Below are positions 8,012 to 12,960 of a DNA stretch of 12,960 bases, one piece after another; within the stretch, counting starts at the first letter, position 1; each line of letters opens with the position of its first letter. The DNA is from Pirellulales bacterium (GTDB lineage Bacteria > Planctomycetota > Planctomycetia > Pirellulales > Thermoguttaceae): contig JAUWHT010000025.1 of assembly GCA_030605745.1 (NCBI GenBank), positions 1 through 12,960 on the forward strand, read 5' to 3'. Made by a program: the position numbers and the translations under genes. Under the pieces are notes generated by a model. The model did no database searches, was not told the DNA's origin, and saw only the letters and a list, made by a program, of their open reading frames with translations.

Positions 8012-8095
8012 AGCCGCGACCGGTGGTCGCGGTTGAACGAACAACCACGCGATTTTCTCCGAACCACTGGGCGCGACCAACGGTCGCGGCTTTAT
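8008..8095. terminator. Perfect 15-bp inverted repeat between convergent genes; possible bidirectional terminator
   Basis: Bases 8008-8022 and 8081-8095 are perfect reverse complements (ATAAAGCCGCGACCG and its complement). Each arm also forms its own small hairpin: CCGCGACC/GGTCGCGG at 8014-8032 and CGCGACC/GGTCGCG at 8072-8088. The element begins within the last codons of the haem-protein gene and includes its TAA. It sits between two convergent transcription units, where a shared terminator is expected. There is no long T tract on either strand, so intrinsic termination is uncertain. It may simply be a dispersed palindromic repeat. Confidence 0.45.
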
Positions 8096-8137
8096 GTTTC
8101 CACAGTTTACGTTCGAGCGTATTGACACCCACCAACG

Positions 8138-8162
8138 CGCCGGGCAAGCCCGGCGGCTAAAC
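8138..8162 (-). repeat. Half-length REP-like element supplying the rplA stop codon
   Basis: On the minus strand this reads GTTTAGCCGCCGGGC and then folds back (CGCCGGGC/GCCCGGCG at 8138-8155). It has only one hairpin and one GTTTAG end of the full element. The GTT-TAG of the element is the last codon and stop of rplA. The hairpin directly after the stop could protect or end the rplA transcript, though no T run follows. Confidence 0.7.
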
Positions 8163-8840
8163 GGCTTGGACACGAACGCTGGGGCTCATGGTTGCACTGA
8201 TCGCGATCCCCTTGACATATTGCCCTTTGACGGCGGCCGGCTTCATCCCAACCACGTAGCTGATGAAACCGCGGATGTTTTCCGCCAGTTTCGGCTCGTC
8301 GAAGCTCAGCTTTCCGACTACGGCATGCACGTTGCCCCCGGCGTCGTTGCGGAACTCCACCTTTCCTGCCTTGTACTCCTTGACAACCTTGCCTACCTCC
8401 GGTGTGACCGTGCCGGCGCGCGGGGAAGGCATCAGACCGCGGGGCCCCAAGGTGCGTCCCAGCGGGCCCACAATCTTCATCATGTCCGGCGCCGCAATGC
8501 ACACGTCGAAATCGGTCCAGCCCTGCTTGATCTTTTCGGCCAGTTCCTGGCCCCCGACCTCGTCAGCGCCCGCCTGGCGGGCCTCCTCGATCTTGTCGTC
8601 CTTGGCAAACACGATCACCCGCAGTGTGCGGCCAATTCCGTGTGGCAAGACAATCGAGCTGCGCACGAGTTGGTCTGCCTGCTTCGGATCGATCCCCAGT
8701 CGCATGGCGACCTCGACCGATTGGTCAAACTTCGTGTTGTTGAACGTTTTCAGGAGCTTGACCGCCTCCTCCACCGACAACGGCTCCTTACCAGGGGACT
8801 TTTCCCCCAGTGCCTTCATCCGTTTAGATCGTTTGGTCAT
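8157..8840 (-). CDS. rplA: 50S ribosomal protein L1
   Basis: Component of the L1 stalk of the large ribosomal subunit. It binds 23S rRNA, helps move tRNA out of the E site, and in many bacteria represses translation of the L11-L1 mRNA. The 227 residues match the family throughout: MRLGIDPKQADQLVR (46-60), VLPHGIGR, GPLGRTLGPRGLMPSPRAGT, VEFRNDAG and the C-terminal ISATMSPSV. Length is normal (about 230). The C-terminal tail after that motif (RVQAV) ends in a palindromic repeat that provides the stop. The gene is 84 bp downstream of rplK, and another half-repeat lies in that gap. rplJ and rplL, the usual next genes, are missing; a convergent unrelated gene follows instead. No strong Shine-Dalgarno is seen. 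Confidence 0.97.
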   Translation of the reverse strand: MTKRSKRMKALGEKSPGKEPLSVEEAVKLLKTFNNTKFDQSVEVAMRLGIDPKQADQLVRSSIVLPHGIGRTLRVIVFAKDDKIEEARQAGADEVGGQELAEKIKQGWTDFDVCIAAPDMMKIVGPLGRTLGPRGLMPSPRAGTVTPEVGKVVKEYKAGKVEFRNDAGGNVHAVVGKLSFDEPKLAENIRGFISYVVGMKPAAVKGQYVKGIAISATMSPSVRVQAV

Positions 8841-8862
8841 GGTACGCTATCAGCTTTCAGGT

Positions 8863-8888
8863 GGCCGCCGTACCGGCAGCCGCTAAAC
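8863..8888 (-). repeat. Half-length REP-like element between rplK and rplA
   Basis: Minus-strand reading gives GTTTAGC followed by a hairpin GGCTGCCG/CGGCGGCC around GTA (one G-U pair). It has the same polarity as the half-element at 8138-8162, so rplA is bracketed by two direct half-elements. Confidence 0.55.
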
Positions 8889-8904
8889 AAACGCTGTTTC
8901 CACC

Positions 8905-8946
8905 CAATCTATAATCCCTCGCCCCTAATCCCCAACCTCCAATCCC
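8905..8946 (-). repeat. G-rich repeat-like tract covering the rplK 3' end
   Basis: On the minus strand this is a run of G-blocks (GGG, GG, GG, GGGG, GGGG, GGG) separated by short A/T spacers. It encodes the last codons of rplK (GLEVGD) and its TAG stop. Four blocks of three or more G with loops of 10, 4 and 3 could form a G-quadruplex in the mRNA. Similar GGTTGGGGATTAGGGG strings are familiar as dispersed intergenic repeats in several bacterial genomes; that is recollection, not a search. Confidence 0.45.
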
Positions 8947-9350
8947 ATGCTCCGAGCGGTGCCTTCGATCATGCGTTGGGCATGTTCGAGGTCTCGGGCG
9001 TTTAAGTCGGCCATCTTGGTGTTGACGATCTCCTCGATCTGGGCTGCGGTGACTTTTCCGACCTTTTCCTTGTTAGGCACCCCGGAGCCCTTGGCGATGC
9101 TGGCGACCTGCTTCAGCAAGGCGGCGGCCGGGGGGCTTTTGGTCACAAAACTAAAGCTGCGATCGTTGTACACCCGAACCACCACCGGAATGGCCATCCC
9201 CCCGGCGTCCTTGGTGCGGTCGTTAAACTGCTGAACGAACTGCCCCAAGTTGATCCCGAACCGCCCCAATGCCGTACCCACCGGCGGGGCAGGCGTTGCC
9301 TGGCCGCCAGGGATCTGAAACTTCACTTCTGCTTGCAATTGCTTTGCCAT
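8925..9350 (-). CDS. rplK: 50S ribosomal protein L11
   Basis: Protein of the GTPase-associated centre, binding the 23S rRNA L11 region and contacting elongation factors and RelA. The 141 residues show the family layout: an N-terminal domain with the proline-rich PGGQATPAPPVGTALG (14-29), then a C-terminal RNA-binding domain with KGSGVPNKEKVGKVT and MADLNARDLEHAQRMIEGTARSMGLEV. The ATG follows the nusG stop by 9 nt with an AAGG ribosome-binding element in the gap, so translation with nusG is probably coupled. The final residues (GLEVGD) and stop fall in a G-rich repeat-like tract, so the very end may be recently altered; the rest looks ordinary. Confidence 0.97.
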   Translation of the reverse strand: MAKQLQAEVKFQIPGGQATPAPPVGTALGRFGINLGQFVQQFNDRTKDAGGMAIPVVVRVYNDRSFSFVTKSPPAAALLKQVASIAKGSGVPNKEKVGKVTAAQIEEIVNTKMADLNARDLEHAQRMIEGTARSMGLEVGD

Positions 9351-9359
9351 CAGTTGCCT

Positions 9360-9965
9360 TCAAACCGCCTCGATCTGCCAGTATTCCAAGGTCACAGGCG
9401 TGCTCCGCCCGAAAATGTTGATCATCACCGTTACCTGCCCGTTGGTCTGGTCTATGTGCTCCACTTCTCCCTCGAAGTTTTCGAAGGTCCCTTCGTTGAT
9501 TTTTACCTGATCGCCCGGGCTGAAGGCGATCCTTAGCTTCGGCGCCTTGTCGGTTCTCTCTTCCTTCTTGGCTAGAATCCGCGAGATTTCATGTGACAGC
9601 ATAGGGGTGGGCCGCCCGGCCGCCCCGGTAAAATCCCCAATGCCCGGCGTCTCGCGGACCAGGAACCAGGTGTCGTCGGTGATTTCCATCTGCACGACCA
9701 GATAGCCCGGATAAAGCTTCCGCTTGGATGCCCTCTTCTTGCCTCCCTTGAATTCCGTAACCTCTTCGGTCGGCACAATCACCTCGCCGAAGAACCGATC
9801 CAGTCCGGCAATCGCTACCCGCCGCAGGAGTCCCTCGCGAATCGAATCCTCCCGGTTGCTCTGCACCTTGAGGATATACCAGTTCATGTTCTCGGACTTC
9901 TCAGCCGGAGCATTCTCCGGCAGGTTCTCCTGCTGGTCGGTCACGGTTTTGGGCTCGTCGGTCAC
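9360..9965 (-). CDS. nusG: Transcription termination/antitermination factor NusG
   Basis: Elongation factor that binds RNA polymerase through its NGN domain and links it to Rho or ribosomal protein S10 through its KOW domain. The NGN domain runs from WYILKVQSNRE (about residue 29) to about 130, with YPGYLVVQM and the GIGDFTGAAGRPTPM segment. The KOW domain begins about 148 (FSPGDQVKINEGTFENFEGEV). I chose the GTG at 9965, 23 nt after the secE stop and preceded by a GGGGGG/GGAA purine run. It gives 201 residues with an acidic, disordered 26-residue leader. The alternative ATG at 9887 (MNWYILK) gives the classical 175 residues but leaves a 101-bp gap. A longer open frame up to 10199 overlaps secE and is not credible as a start. 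The gene sits between secE and rplK as usual. Confidence 0.93.
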   Translation of the reverse strand: MTDEPKTVTDQQENLPENAPAEKSENMNWYILKVQSNREDSIREGLLRRVAIAGLDRFFGEVIVPTEEVTEFKGGKKRASKRKLYPGYLVVQMEITDDTWFLVRETPGIGDFTGAAGRPTPMLSHEISRILAKKEERTDKAPKLRIAFSPGDQVKINEGTFENFEGEVEHIDQTNGQVTVMINIFGRSTPVTLEYWQIEAV

Positions 9966-9988
9966 GCCGGAATTCCCCCCGGGCTTAT

Positions 9989-10408
9989 TCAGAAGATCCC
10001 CAAGAATCGGAAAACGGTCCTCCAGAACCAGTCGAAGCAGAACAGCACGGCCGCCAAGGCGAAGATGGTAATCAGCACCACCATGGACGCACGAAACAGT
10101 TCGCTTCGAGTGGGCCAGGAGACCTTGTTCATTTCTGCTTCGACGGCGATCAGGAAATCGGCAAAACTGGGGACGTTGACCACACGATAGGCAATCCACA
10201 ACCCGGCCAGCAACAACATACCCGGCAGCAAGTACTCAATCCCCGGCATGACAGCCACCAGGGCCCACATCTTCATCGTCAAGCTCAACTGCCAAAGCCC
10301 CAGCGCTACGGCGATAGCCATCGCAGCAAAGGTAACCTGCCGGGTAATCCGGCCCTGGTTCCGCTTGTAAATCCCGGTATGAATCAGTTCCTGAAAAAAC
10401 GCGCCCAC
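9989..10408 (-). CDS. secE: Preprotein translocase subunit SecE
   Basis: Essential small subunit that clamps SecY in the protein-export channel. The 139 residues have three hydrophobic segments (about 25-45, 55-76, 109-132), like the three-helix E. coli form and unlike the single-helix minimal SecE. The hallmark amphipathic helix EAEMNKVSWPTRSEL (about 90-104) precedes the last, conserved membrane helix. The start is GTG at 10408, chosen because it is preceded by AAAGGTGAT at ribosome-binding distance and begins with a plausible cytoplasmic tail (MGAFFQELIHTG). nusG follows after 23 nt. Upstream, a heptad repeat and tRNA-Trp separate it from tuf. Confidence 0.94.
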   Translation of the reverse strand: MGAFFQELIHTGIYKRNQGRITRQVTFAAMAIAVALGLWQLSLTMKMWALVAVMPGIEYLLPGMLLLAGLWIAYRVVNVPSFADFLIAVEAEMNKVSWPTRSELFRASMVVLITIFALAAVLFCFDWFWRTVFRFLGIF

Positions 10409-10425
10409 AGATCACCTTTCAACGG

Positions 10426-10466
10426 CAATTTTCAATTTGCAATTGCCAATTATCAATTTTCAATTG
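10426..10466. repeat. Six-unit heptad repeat CAATTNN between tRNA-Trp and secE
   Basis: Six consecutive units start with CAATT at a strict 7-base period (10426, 10433, 10440, 10447, 10454, 10461), with variable last two bases (TT, TG, GC, AT, TT). It is strongly AT-rich inside a GC-rich operon and sits just upstream of the secE ribosome-binding site. Its function is unknown. Confidence 0.8.
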
Positions 10467-10480
10467 CTCTTATTCCACAG

Positions 10481-10553
10481 CAGGGGCGGAGGGACTCGAA
10501 CTCTCAACCGCTGGTTTTGGAGACCAGTGCTCTACCAATTGAGCTACACCCCT
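10481..10553 (-). tRNA. tRNA-Trp (anticodon CCA)
   Basis: A 73-nt cloverleaf: acceptor AGGGGTG/CGCCCCT with one G-U pair, D-stem GCTC/GAGC, anticodon stem CTGGT/ACCAG with loop CTCCAAA (anticodon CCA), T-loop TTCGAGT and discriminator G. The T-stem GAGAG/CCCTC has one A-C mismatch (52-62). CCA is not encoded. Its place between tuf and secE is a common bacterial arrangement. Confidence 0.97.
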
Positions 10554-10572
10554 GCACGTTAGCCTGAATTTC

Positions 10573-10656
10573 TCACCACGGAGGCACGGAGGACACGGAG
10601 ATTATCAAAACTCCAATCAAAGCCGTTTCTCCGTGTCCTCCGTGCCTCCGTGGTGA
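10573..10656. repeat. Perfect 29-bp inverted repeat between tuf and tRNA-Trp
   Basis: Bases 10573-10601 and 10628-10656 are perfect reverse complements around a 26-base spacer. Each arm is built of CACGGAG-like subunits (CACGGAGGCACGGAGGACACGGAGA). It can form a long hairpin in the transcript between tuf and tRNA-Trp. It may serve as a processing or attenuation structure, or be one copy of a dispersed repeat. Confidence 0.9.
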
Positions 10657-10727
10657 ATTTCCTGGTGAGAAATCCGGATTAGGCCCGCTGCACGTTCGAC
10701 AACGTCCTTTGGTCGCCCGCGCGGCCG

Positions 10728-11924
10728 TCACTCGATCACCTTGGTTACTACTCCCGAGCCAACCGTTCGGCCGCCCTCGCGAATTGCGAACCGGACGTTC
10801 TCGTCCATGGCGATCGGCGAGATCAATTCCACGCCCAATTTGACGTTGTCGCCGGGCATGCACATTTCGACATCCCCCAACAAGTTGGCGGTGCCGGTGA
10901 CGTCGGTCGTGCGGAAGTAGAACTGGGGCCGGTAACCGCTGAAGAACGGCGTGTGCCGCCCACCCTCTTCCTTCGAGAGCACGTAGACCTCCGACTCGAA
11001 CTGGGTATGCGGCGTAATCGAGCCCGGCTTGGCCAGCACCTGGCCACGCTCAATCTCGTCTCGCTTAACTCCCCGCAACAGGCAGCCGATGTTGTCACCG
11101 GCCTGGCCCTGGTCCAACGTCTTGTTGAACATCTCCACGCCGGTGCAGACGGTTTTTCGCGATTCGTTGATCCCCACGATATCCACTTCCTCGCCGGTCT
11201 TGATCACCCCGCGCTCGATACGCCCGGTGGCTACCGTGCCGCGACCCTCGATGGAGAACACGTCCTCGACCGCCATCAGGAAGGGCTTGTCGACCTCGCG
11301 TACCGGCTCCGGAATGTGCTCGTCGATGGCGTCCATCAGTTCCGCGATGCACTTGGTGGCTTCCGGATCCTTGGGGTTGTTGTAGGCCGTAAGCGAATCG
11401 CCCCGGATGATGGGAATCTCGTCACCCGGAAAACCGTAATCTGTAAGCAACTCACGGAGTTCCAACTCGACCAACTCGAGCAGTTCCTCGTCGTCGACCA
11501 GGTCAGTCTTGTTGAGGAAGACCACCAGGGCCGGGACGTTGACCTGCCGAGCGAGCAGGACGTGCTCGCGGGTCTGCGGCATGGGGCCGTCGGCTGCGGA
11601 AACGACCAAGATCGCCCCGTCCATCTGGGCCGCACCGGTGATCATGTTCTTAATGAAGTCGGCGTGGCCCGGACAGTCGATGTGGGCATAGTGCCGGTTT
11701 TCAGTTTCGTACTCCACGTGGGCCACCGCGATGGTCAATGTCTTGGTAGCGTCACGCACCGTACCGCCCTTTGCGATGTCGGCGTACGACTTGAACTTGG
11801 CCAGACTTTTCAGTGACTGGACGGCCAATATGGCCCCGGTCAACGTGGTCTTGCCGTGGTCAATGTGGCCGATGGTGCCCACGTTCACGTGGGGCTTGGT
11901 TCGTTGAAAAACTTCCTTGGCCAT
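10728..11924 (-). CDS. tuf: Translation elongation factor Tu
   Basis: GTPase that brings aminoacyl-tRNA to the ribosome. The 398 residues show G1 GHIDHGKT (19-26), G3 DCPGH (83-87), G4 NKTD (138-141, where NKCD is more common) and all three domains to the C-terminus (EGGRTVGSGVVTKVIE). Switch I is divergent: the usual RGITINT is replaced by KTLTIAV within AKGGTVRDATKTLTIAV. Counting from G1 there are two extra residues, while the Mg-binding threonine (Thr64) is kept. The gene looks intact and functional, and I believe this form is shared by planctomycetes rather than unique. The ATG has AGGGAG about 10 nt upstream. Four tRNA genes lie upstream and tRNA-Trp downstream, as in classical tRNA-tufB operons. 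Confidence 0.98.
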   Translation of the reverse strand: MAKEVFQRTKPHVNVGTIGHIDHGKTTLTGAILAVQSLKSLAKFKSYADIAKGGTVRDATKTLTIAVAHVEYETENRHYAHIDCPGHADFIKNMITGAAQMDGAILVVSAADGPMPQTREHVLLARQVNVPALVVFLNKTDLVDDEELLELVELELRELLTDYGFPGDEIPIIRGDSLTAYNNPKDPEATKCIAELMDAIDEHIPEPVREVDKPFLMAVEDVFSIEGRGTVATGRIERGVIKTGEEVDIVGINESRKTVCTGVEMFNKTLDQGQAGDNIGCLLRGVKRDEIERGQVLAKPGSITPHTQFESEVYVLSKEEGGRHTPFFSGYRPQFYFRTTDVTGTANLLGDVEMCMPGDNVKLGVELISPIAMDENVRFAIREGGRTVGSGVVTKVIE

Positions 11925-11985
11925 TCGTTTCTTTCTCCCTGCGTTTGGTCAAGCGGGTAGTTTGGATTAGCGTCCTCAATTCTCA

Positions 11986-12042
11986 GTTTAGCCCCGGCGT
12001 CTACGCCGGGGAAATTGCGCCGCGTGGACGCGACGGCTAAAC
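11986..12042. repeat. 57-bp REP-like palindromic element, copy 3 (between tRNA-Thr and tuf)
   Basis: It has the same GTTTAGCC/GGCTAAAC ends and two hairpins as copies 1 and 2. One hairpin base is changed, which weakens the second hairpin (CGCCGCG against CGCGACG). It lies in the 154-bp gap between tRNA-Thr and tuf, so it should be transcribed in the tuf leader if the tRNA promoter reads through. Confidence 0.85.
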
Positions 12043-12078
12043 GTTCTATTCCCGATATATTGGGCTGGCCGACGAAAA

Positions 12079-12151
<73 letters not shown>

Positions 12152-12240
12152 CAGCCCCGAGTTCCCGTTCAGTTGAGCACGCCGCGTGCCGCCCCATTCT
12201 TGCAGTCAATTCACCTCTTTCTCAATCCCTTACCCGGCTG

Positions 12241-12311
12241 AGCGGGTGAAGGGAGTCGAACCCTCGTCAATAGCTTGGAAGGCTATGGCTCTACCGTTGA
12301 GCTACACCCGC
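12241..12311 (-). tRNA. tRNA-Gly (anticodon UCC)
   Basis: A 71-nt cloverleaf: acceptor GCGGGTG/CACCCGC, anticodon stem ATAGC/GCTAT with loop CTTCCAA (anticodon TCC), four-base variable loop, T-stem GAGGG/CCCTT, T-loop TTCGACT and discriminator T. CCA is not encoded. It corresponds in position to E. coli glyT. Confidence 0.97.
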
Positions 12312-12368
12312 AACAGTGGCGTTCGGCTACAGTGTGGTCCCGGTGGGGTGGTCTCTTGGTGTGGTAAG

Positions 12369-12450
12369 TGGGGGGTGCAGGATTCGAACCTGCGAAGGCA
12401 CTGCCATCAGATTTACAGTCTGACCCCTTTGACCGCTCGGGAAACCCCCC
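12369..12450 (-). tRNA. tRNA-Tyr (anticodon GUA)
   Basis: An 82-nt class II tRNA: acceptor GGGGGGT/ACCCCCC, anticodon stem TCAGA/TCTGA with loop CTGTAAA (anticodon GTA), long variable arm with a GGC/GCC stem, T-stem GCAGG/CCTGC, T-loop TTCGAAT and discriminator A. CCA is not encoded. It corresponds in position to E. coli tyrU. Confidence 0.97.
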
Positions 12451-12561
12451 TTCACTTGATTGCTGGAGTTAGTCGCTGGCGACCGGCACCACCCTGCTTA
12501 CCCCCAACGGTTCGCAGCCAGGGCCATCGTATTCGCTGAAAAACAAGGGATTTCCATTACG

Positions 12562-12634
12562 AGCTAGCGGAGGGACTTGAACCCACAACCTGCTGATTAC
12601 AAATCAGCCGCTCTGCCGATTGAGCTACGCTAGC
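12562..12634 (-). tRNA. tRNA-Thr (anticodon UGU)
   Basis: A 73-nt cloverleaf: acceptor GCTAGCG/CGCTAGC, D-stem GCTC/GAGC, anticodon stem GCTGA/TCAGC with loop TTTGTAA (anticodon TGT), T-loop TTCAAGT and discriminator T. The T-stem GTGGG/CCCTC has a T-T mismatch (50-64). CCA is not encoded. It is the first gene of the minus-strand operon and corresponds in position to E. coli thrU. Confidence 0.96.
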
Positions 12635-12661
12635 CGGTCGAGCCCACTACCCAAACCCATA

Positions 12662-12689
12662 AATATAGCCAACCTCCTAAAATGTGCAA
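12662..12689 (-). promoter_or_regulatory. Candidate sigma-70-type promoter of the tRNA-tuf operon
   Basis: On the minus strand, TTGCAC (12689-12684) and TATATT (12667-12662) are separated by 16 bases. The -10 matches the consensus at five of six positions, the -35 at three of six. Transcription would begin about 20 bases before tRNA-Thr(UGU). The AT-rich patch stands out in this GC-rich sequence. No experimental support. Confidence 0.42.
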
Positions 12690-12960
12690 GAGGGAATCGG
12701 CAAGAAAATATGCGGCCCAACCACAAATCTGCCAAAAACAGCCTCCCACACTACCCGGAAGAGGGGGCACCCGCTCGTTTTTTCCATCCGTCGCGAAGGG
12801 CCAACCTCATTCGCCCCCCAAAAGAACCACCTCTCAGCCGCTCCCGAGCAGGCTAAAATCATGGTTGTAATGCCGGGCGTCTCGCCGGGTATGTTGTGCC
12901 GGCGAGACGCCGACGCTACGATCGTCGGGCCGTGCCGCCCAGTTTTGCCGCCGGGCTTGC
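12690..12960. other. Non-coding end of the window
   Basis: Together with the candidate promoter, the ~325 bases after the last tRNA contain no convincing gene on either strand. Short open frames here lack family features and ribosome-binding sites. The only clear structure is the inverted repeat at 12876-12911. Confidence 0.6.
12876..12911. repeat. 13-bp perfect inverted repeat
   Basis: GGCGTCTCGCCGG (12876-12888) and its exact complement (12899-12911) flank a 10-base loop. It is a GC-rich hairpin of the kind dispersed between genes in planctomycete chromosomes. It could also end a gene lying to the right of the window; no T tract is seen. Confidence 0.75.

Noticed and set aside
8094..9005. 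Plus-strand open frame of 303 residues opposite rplA and the rplK 3' end
   Set aside because: Shadow of two certain ribosomal protein genes on the other strand.
9966..10199. Longer start for nusG
   Set aside because: It would overlap most of secE with unrelated Arg-rich sequence. The GTG at 9965 or the ATG at 9887 is far more plausible.
10573..10863. Small open frame containing PRRHGGHGE and SVSSVPPW
   Set aside because: It is a translation of the 29-bp inverted repeat and part of tuf in another frame, a well-known type of spurious repeat-encoded protein.
10953..11816. Plus-strand open frame of 287 residues opposite tuf
   Set aside because: Shadow of EF-Tu. Mirror open frames over tuf are a common artefact.
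673..12042. CRISPR array
   Set aside because: The repeats are isolated, palindromic and kilobases apart, not regularly spaced with unique spacers, and no cas gene is present.

Overview
The window comes from a GC-rich bacterial chromosome, most likely a member of the Planctomycetota and plausibly of the Pirellulales. Three things suggest this. A secreted PQQ-propeller protein opens its mature part with GDWPQWR and carries domain motifs familiar from that phylum. The EF-Tu has a lineage-style switch I (AKGGTVRDATKTLTIAV). Short palindromic repeats beginning GTTTAGCC and ending GGCTAAAC are scattered between genes. No database search was possible, so the phylum is an inference.

Left part, plus strand (1-8011). 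This is a compact, apparently co-transcribed cassette. It holds the 3' part of a molybdate/tungstate-type binding protein (modA-like), its permease (modB-like) and its ATPase (modC-like). A 1252-residue exported protein follows, built as PQQ-propeller, methyltransferase-like Rossmann domain, PQQ-propeller, malectin-like domain. Last comes a 498-residue membrane protein fusing a cytochrome b561-type haem bundle to an ethylbenzene-dehydrogenase-type (DMSO reductase gamma-like) haem-binding domain. modB/modC and modC/PQQ each overlap by ATGA, which suggests translational coupling. Mo/W uptake, a propeller protein and a haem subunit of a type that normally serves Mo/W oxidoreductases point to a respiratory or oxidoreductase module. 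No catalytic Mo/W subunit lies in the window.

Junction (8012-8156). The left cassette converges on the right operon across a palindrome-rich spacer with a perfect 15-bp inverted repeat.

Right part, minus strand (8157-12634), read from high to low coordinates: tRNA-Thr(UGU), tRNA-Tyr(GUA), tRNA-Gly(UCC), tRNA-Thr(GGU), tuf, tRNA-Trp(CCA), secE, nusG, rplK, rplA. This is the order of the classical thrU-tyrU-glyT-thrT-tufB-secE-nusG-rplK-rplA region of E. coli with tRNA-Trp added. The rplJ-rplL-rpoB-rpoC genes that usually follow rplA are absent. A candidate promoter lies just upstream of the first tRNA.

Repeats. Palindromic elements occupy most intergenic gaps. One 61-bp palindromic element sits in frame inside the PQQ gene. 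Repeat-like sequences supply or overlap the stop codons of rplK, rplA and the haem-protein gene. The last ~325 bases hold no gene, only the candidate promoter and one more inverted repeat.
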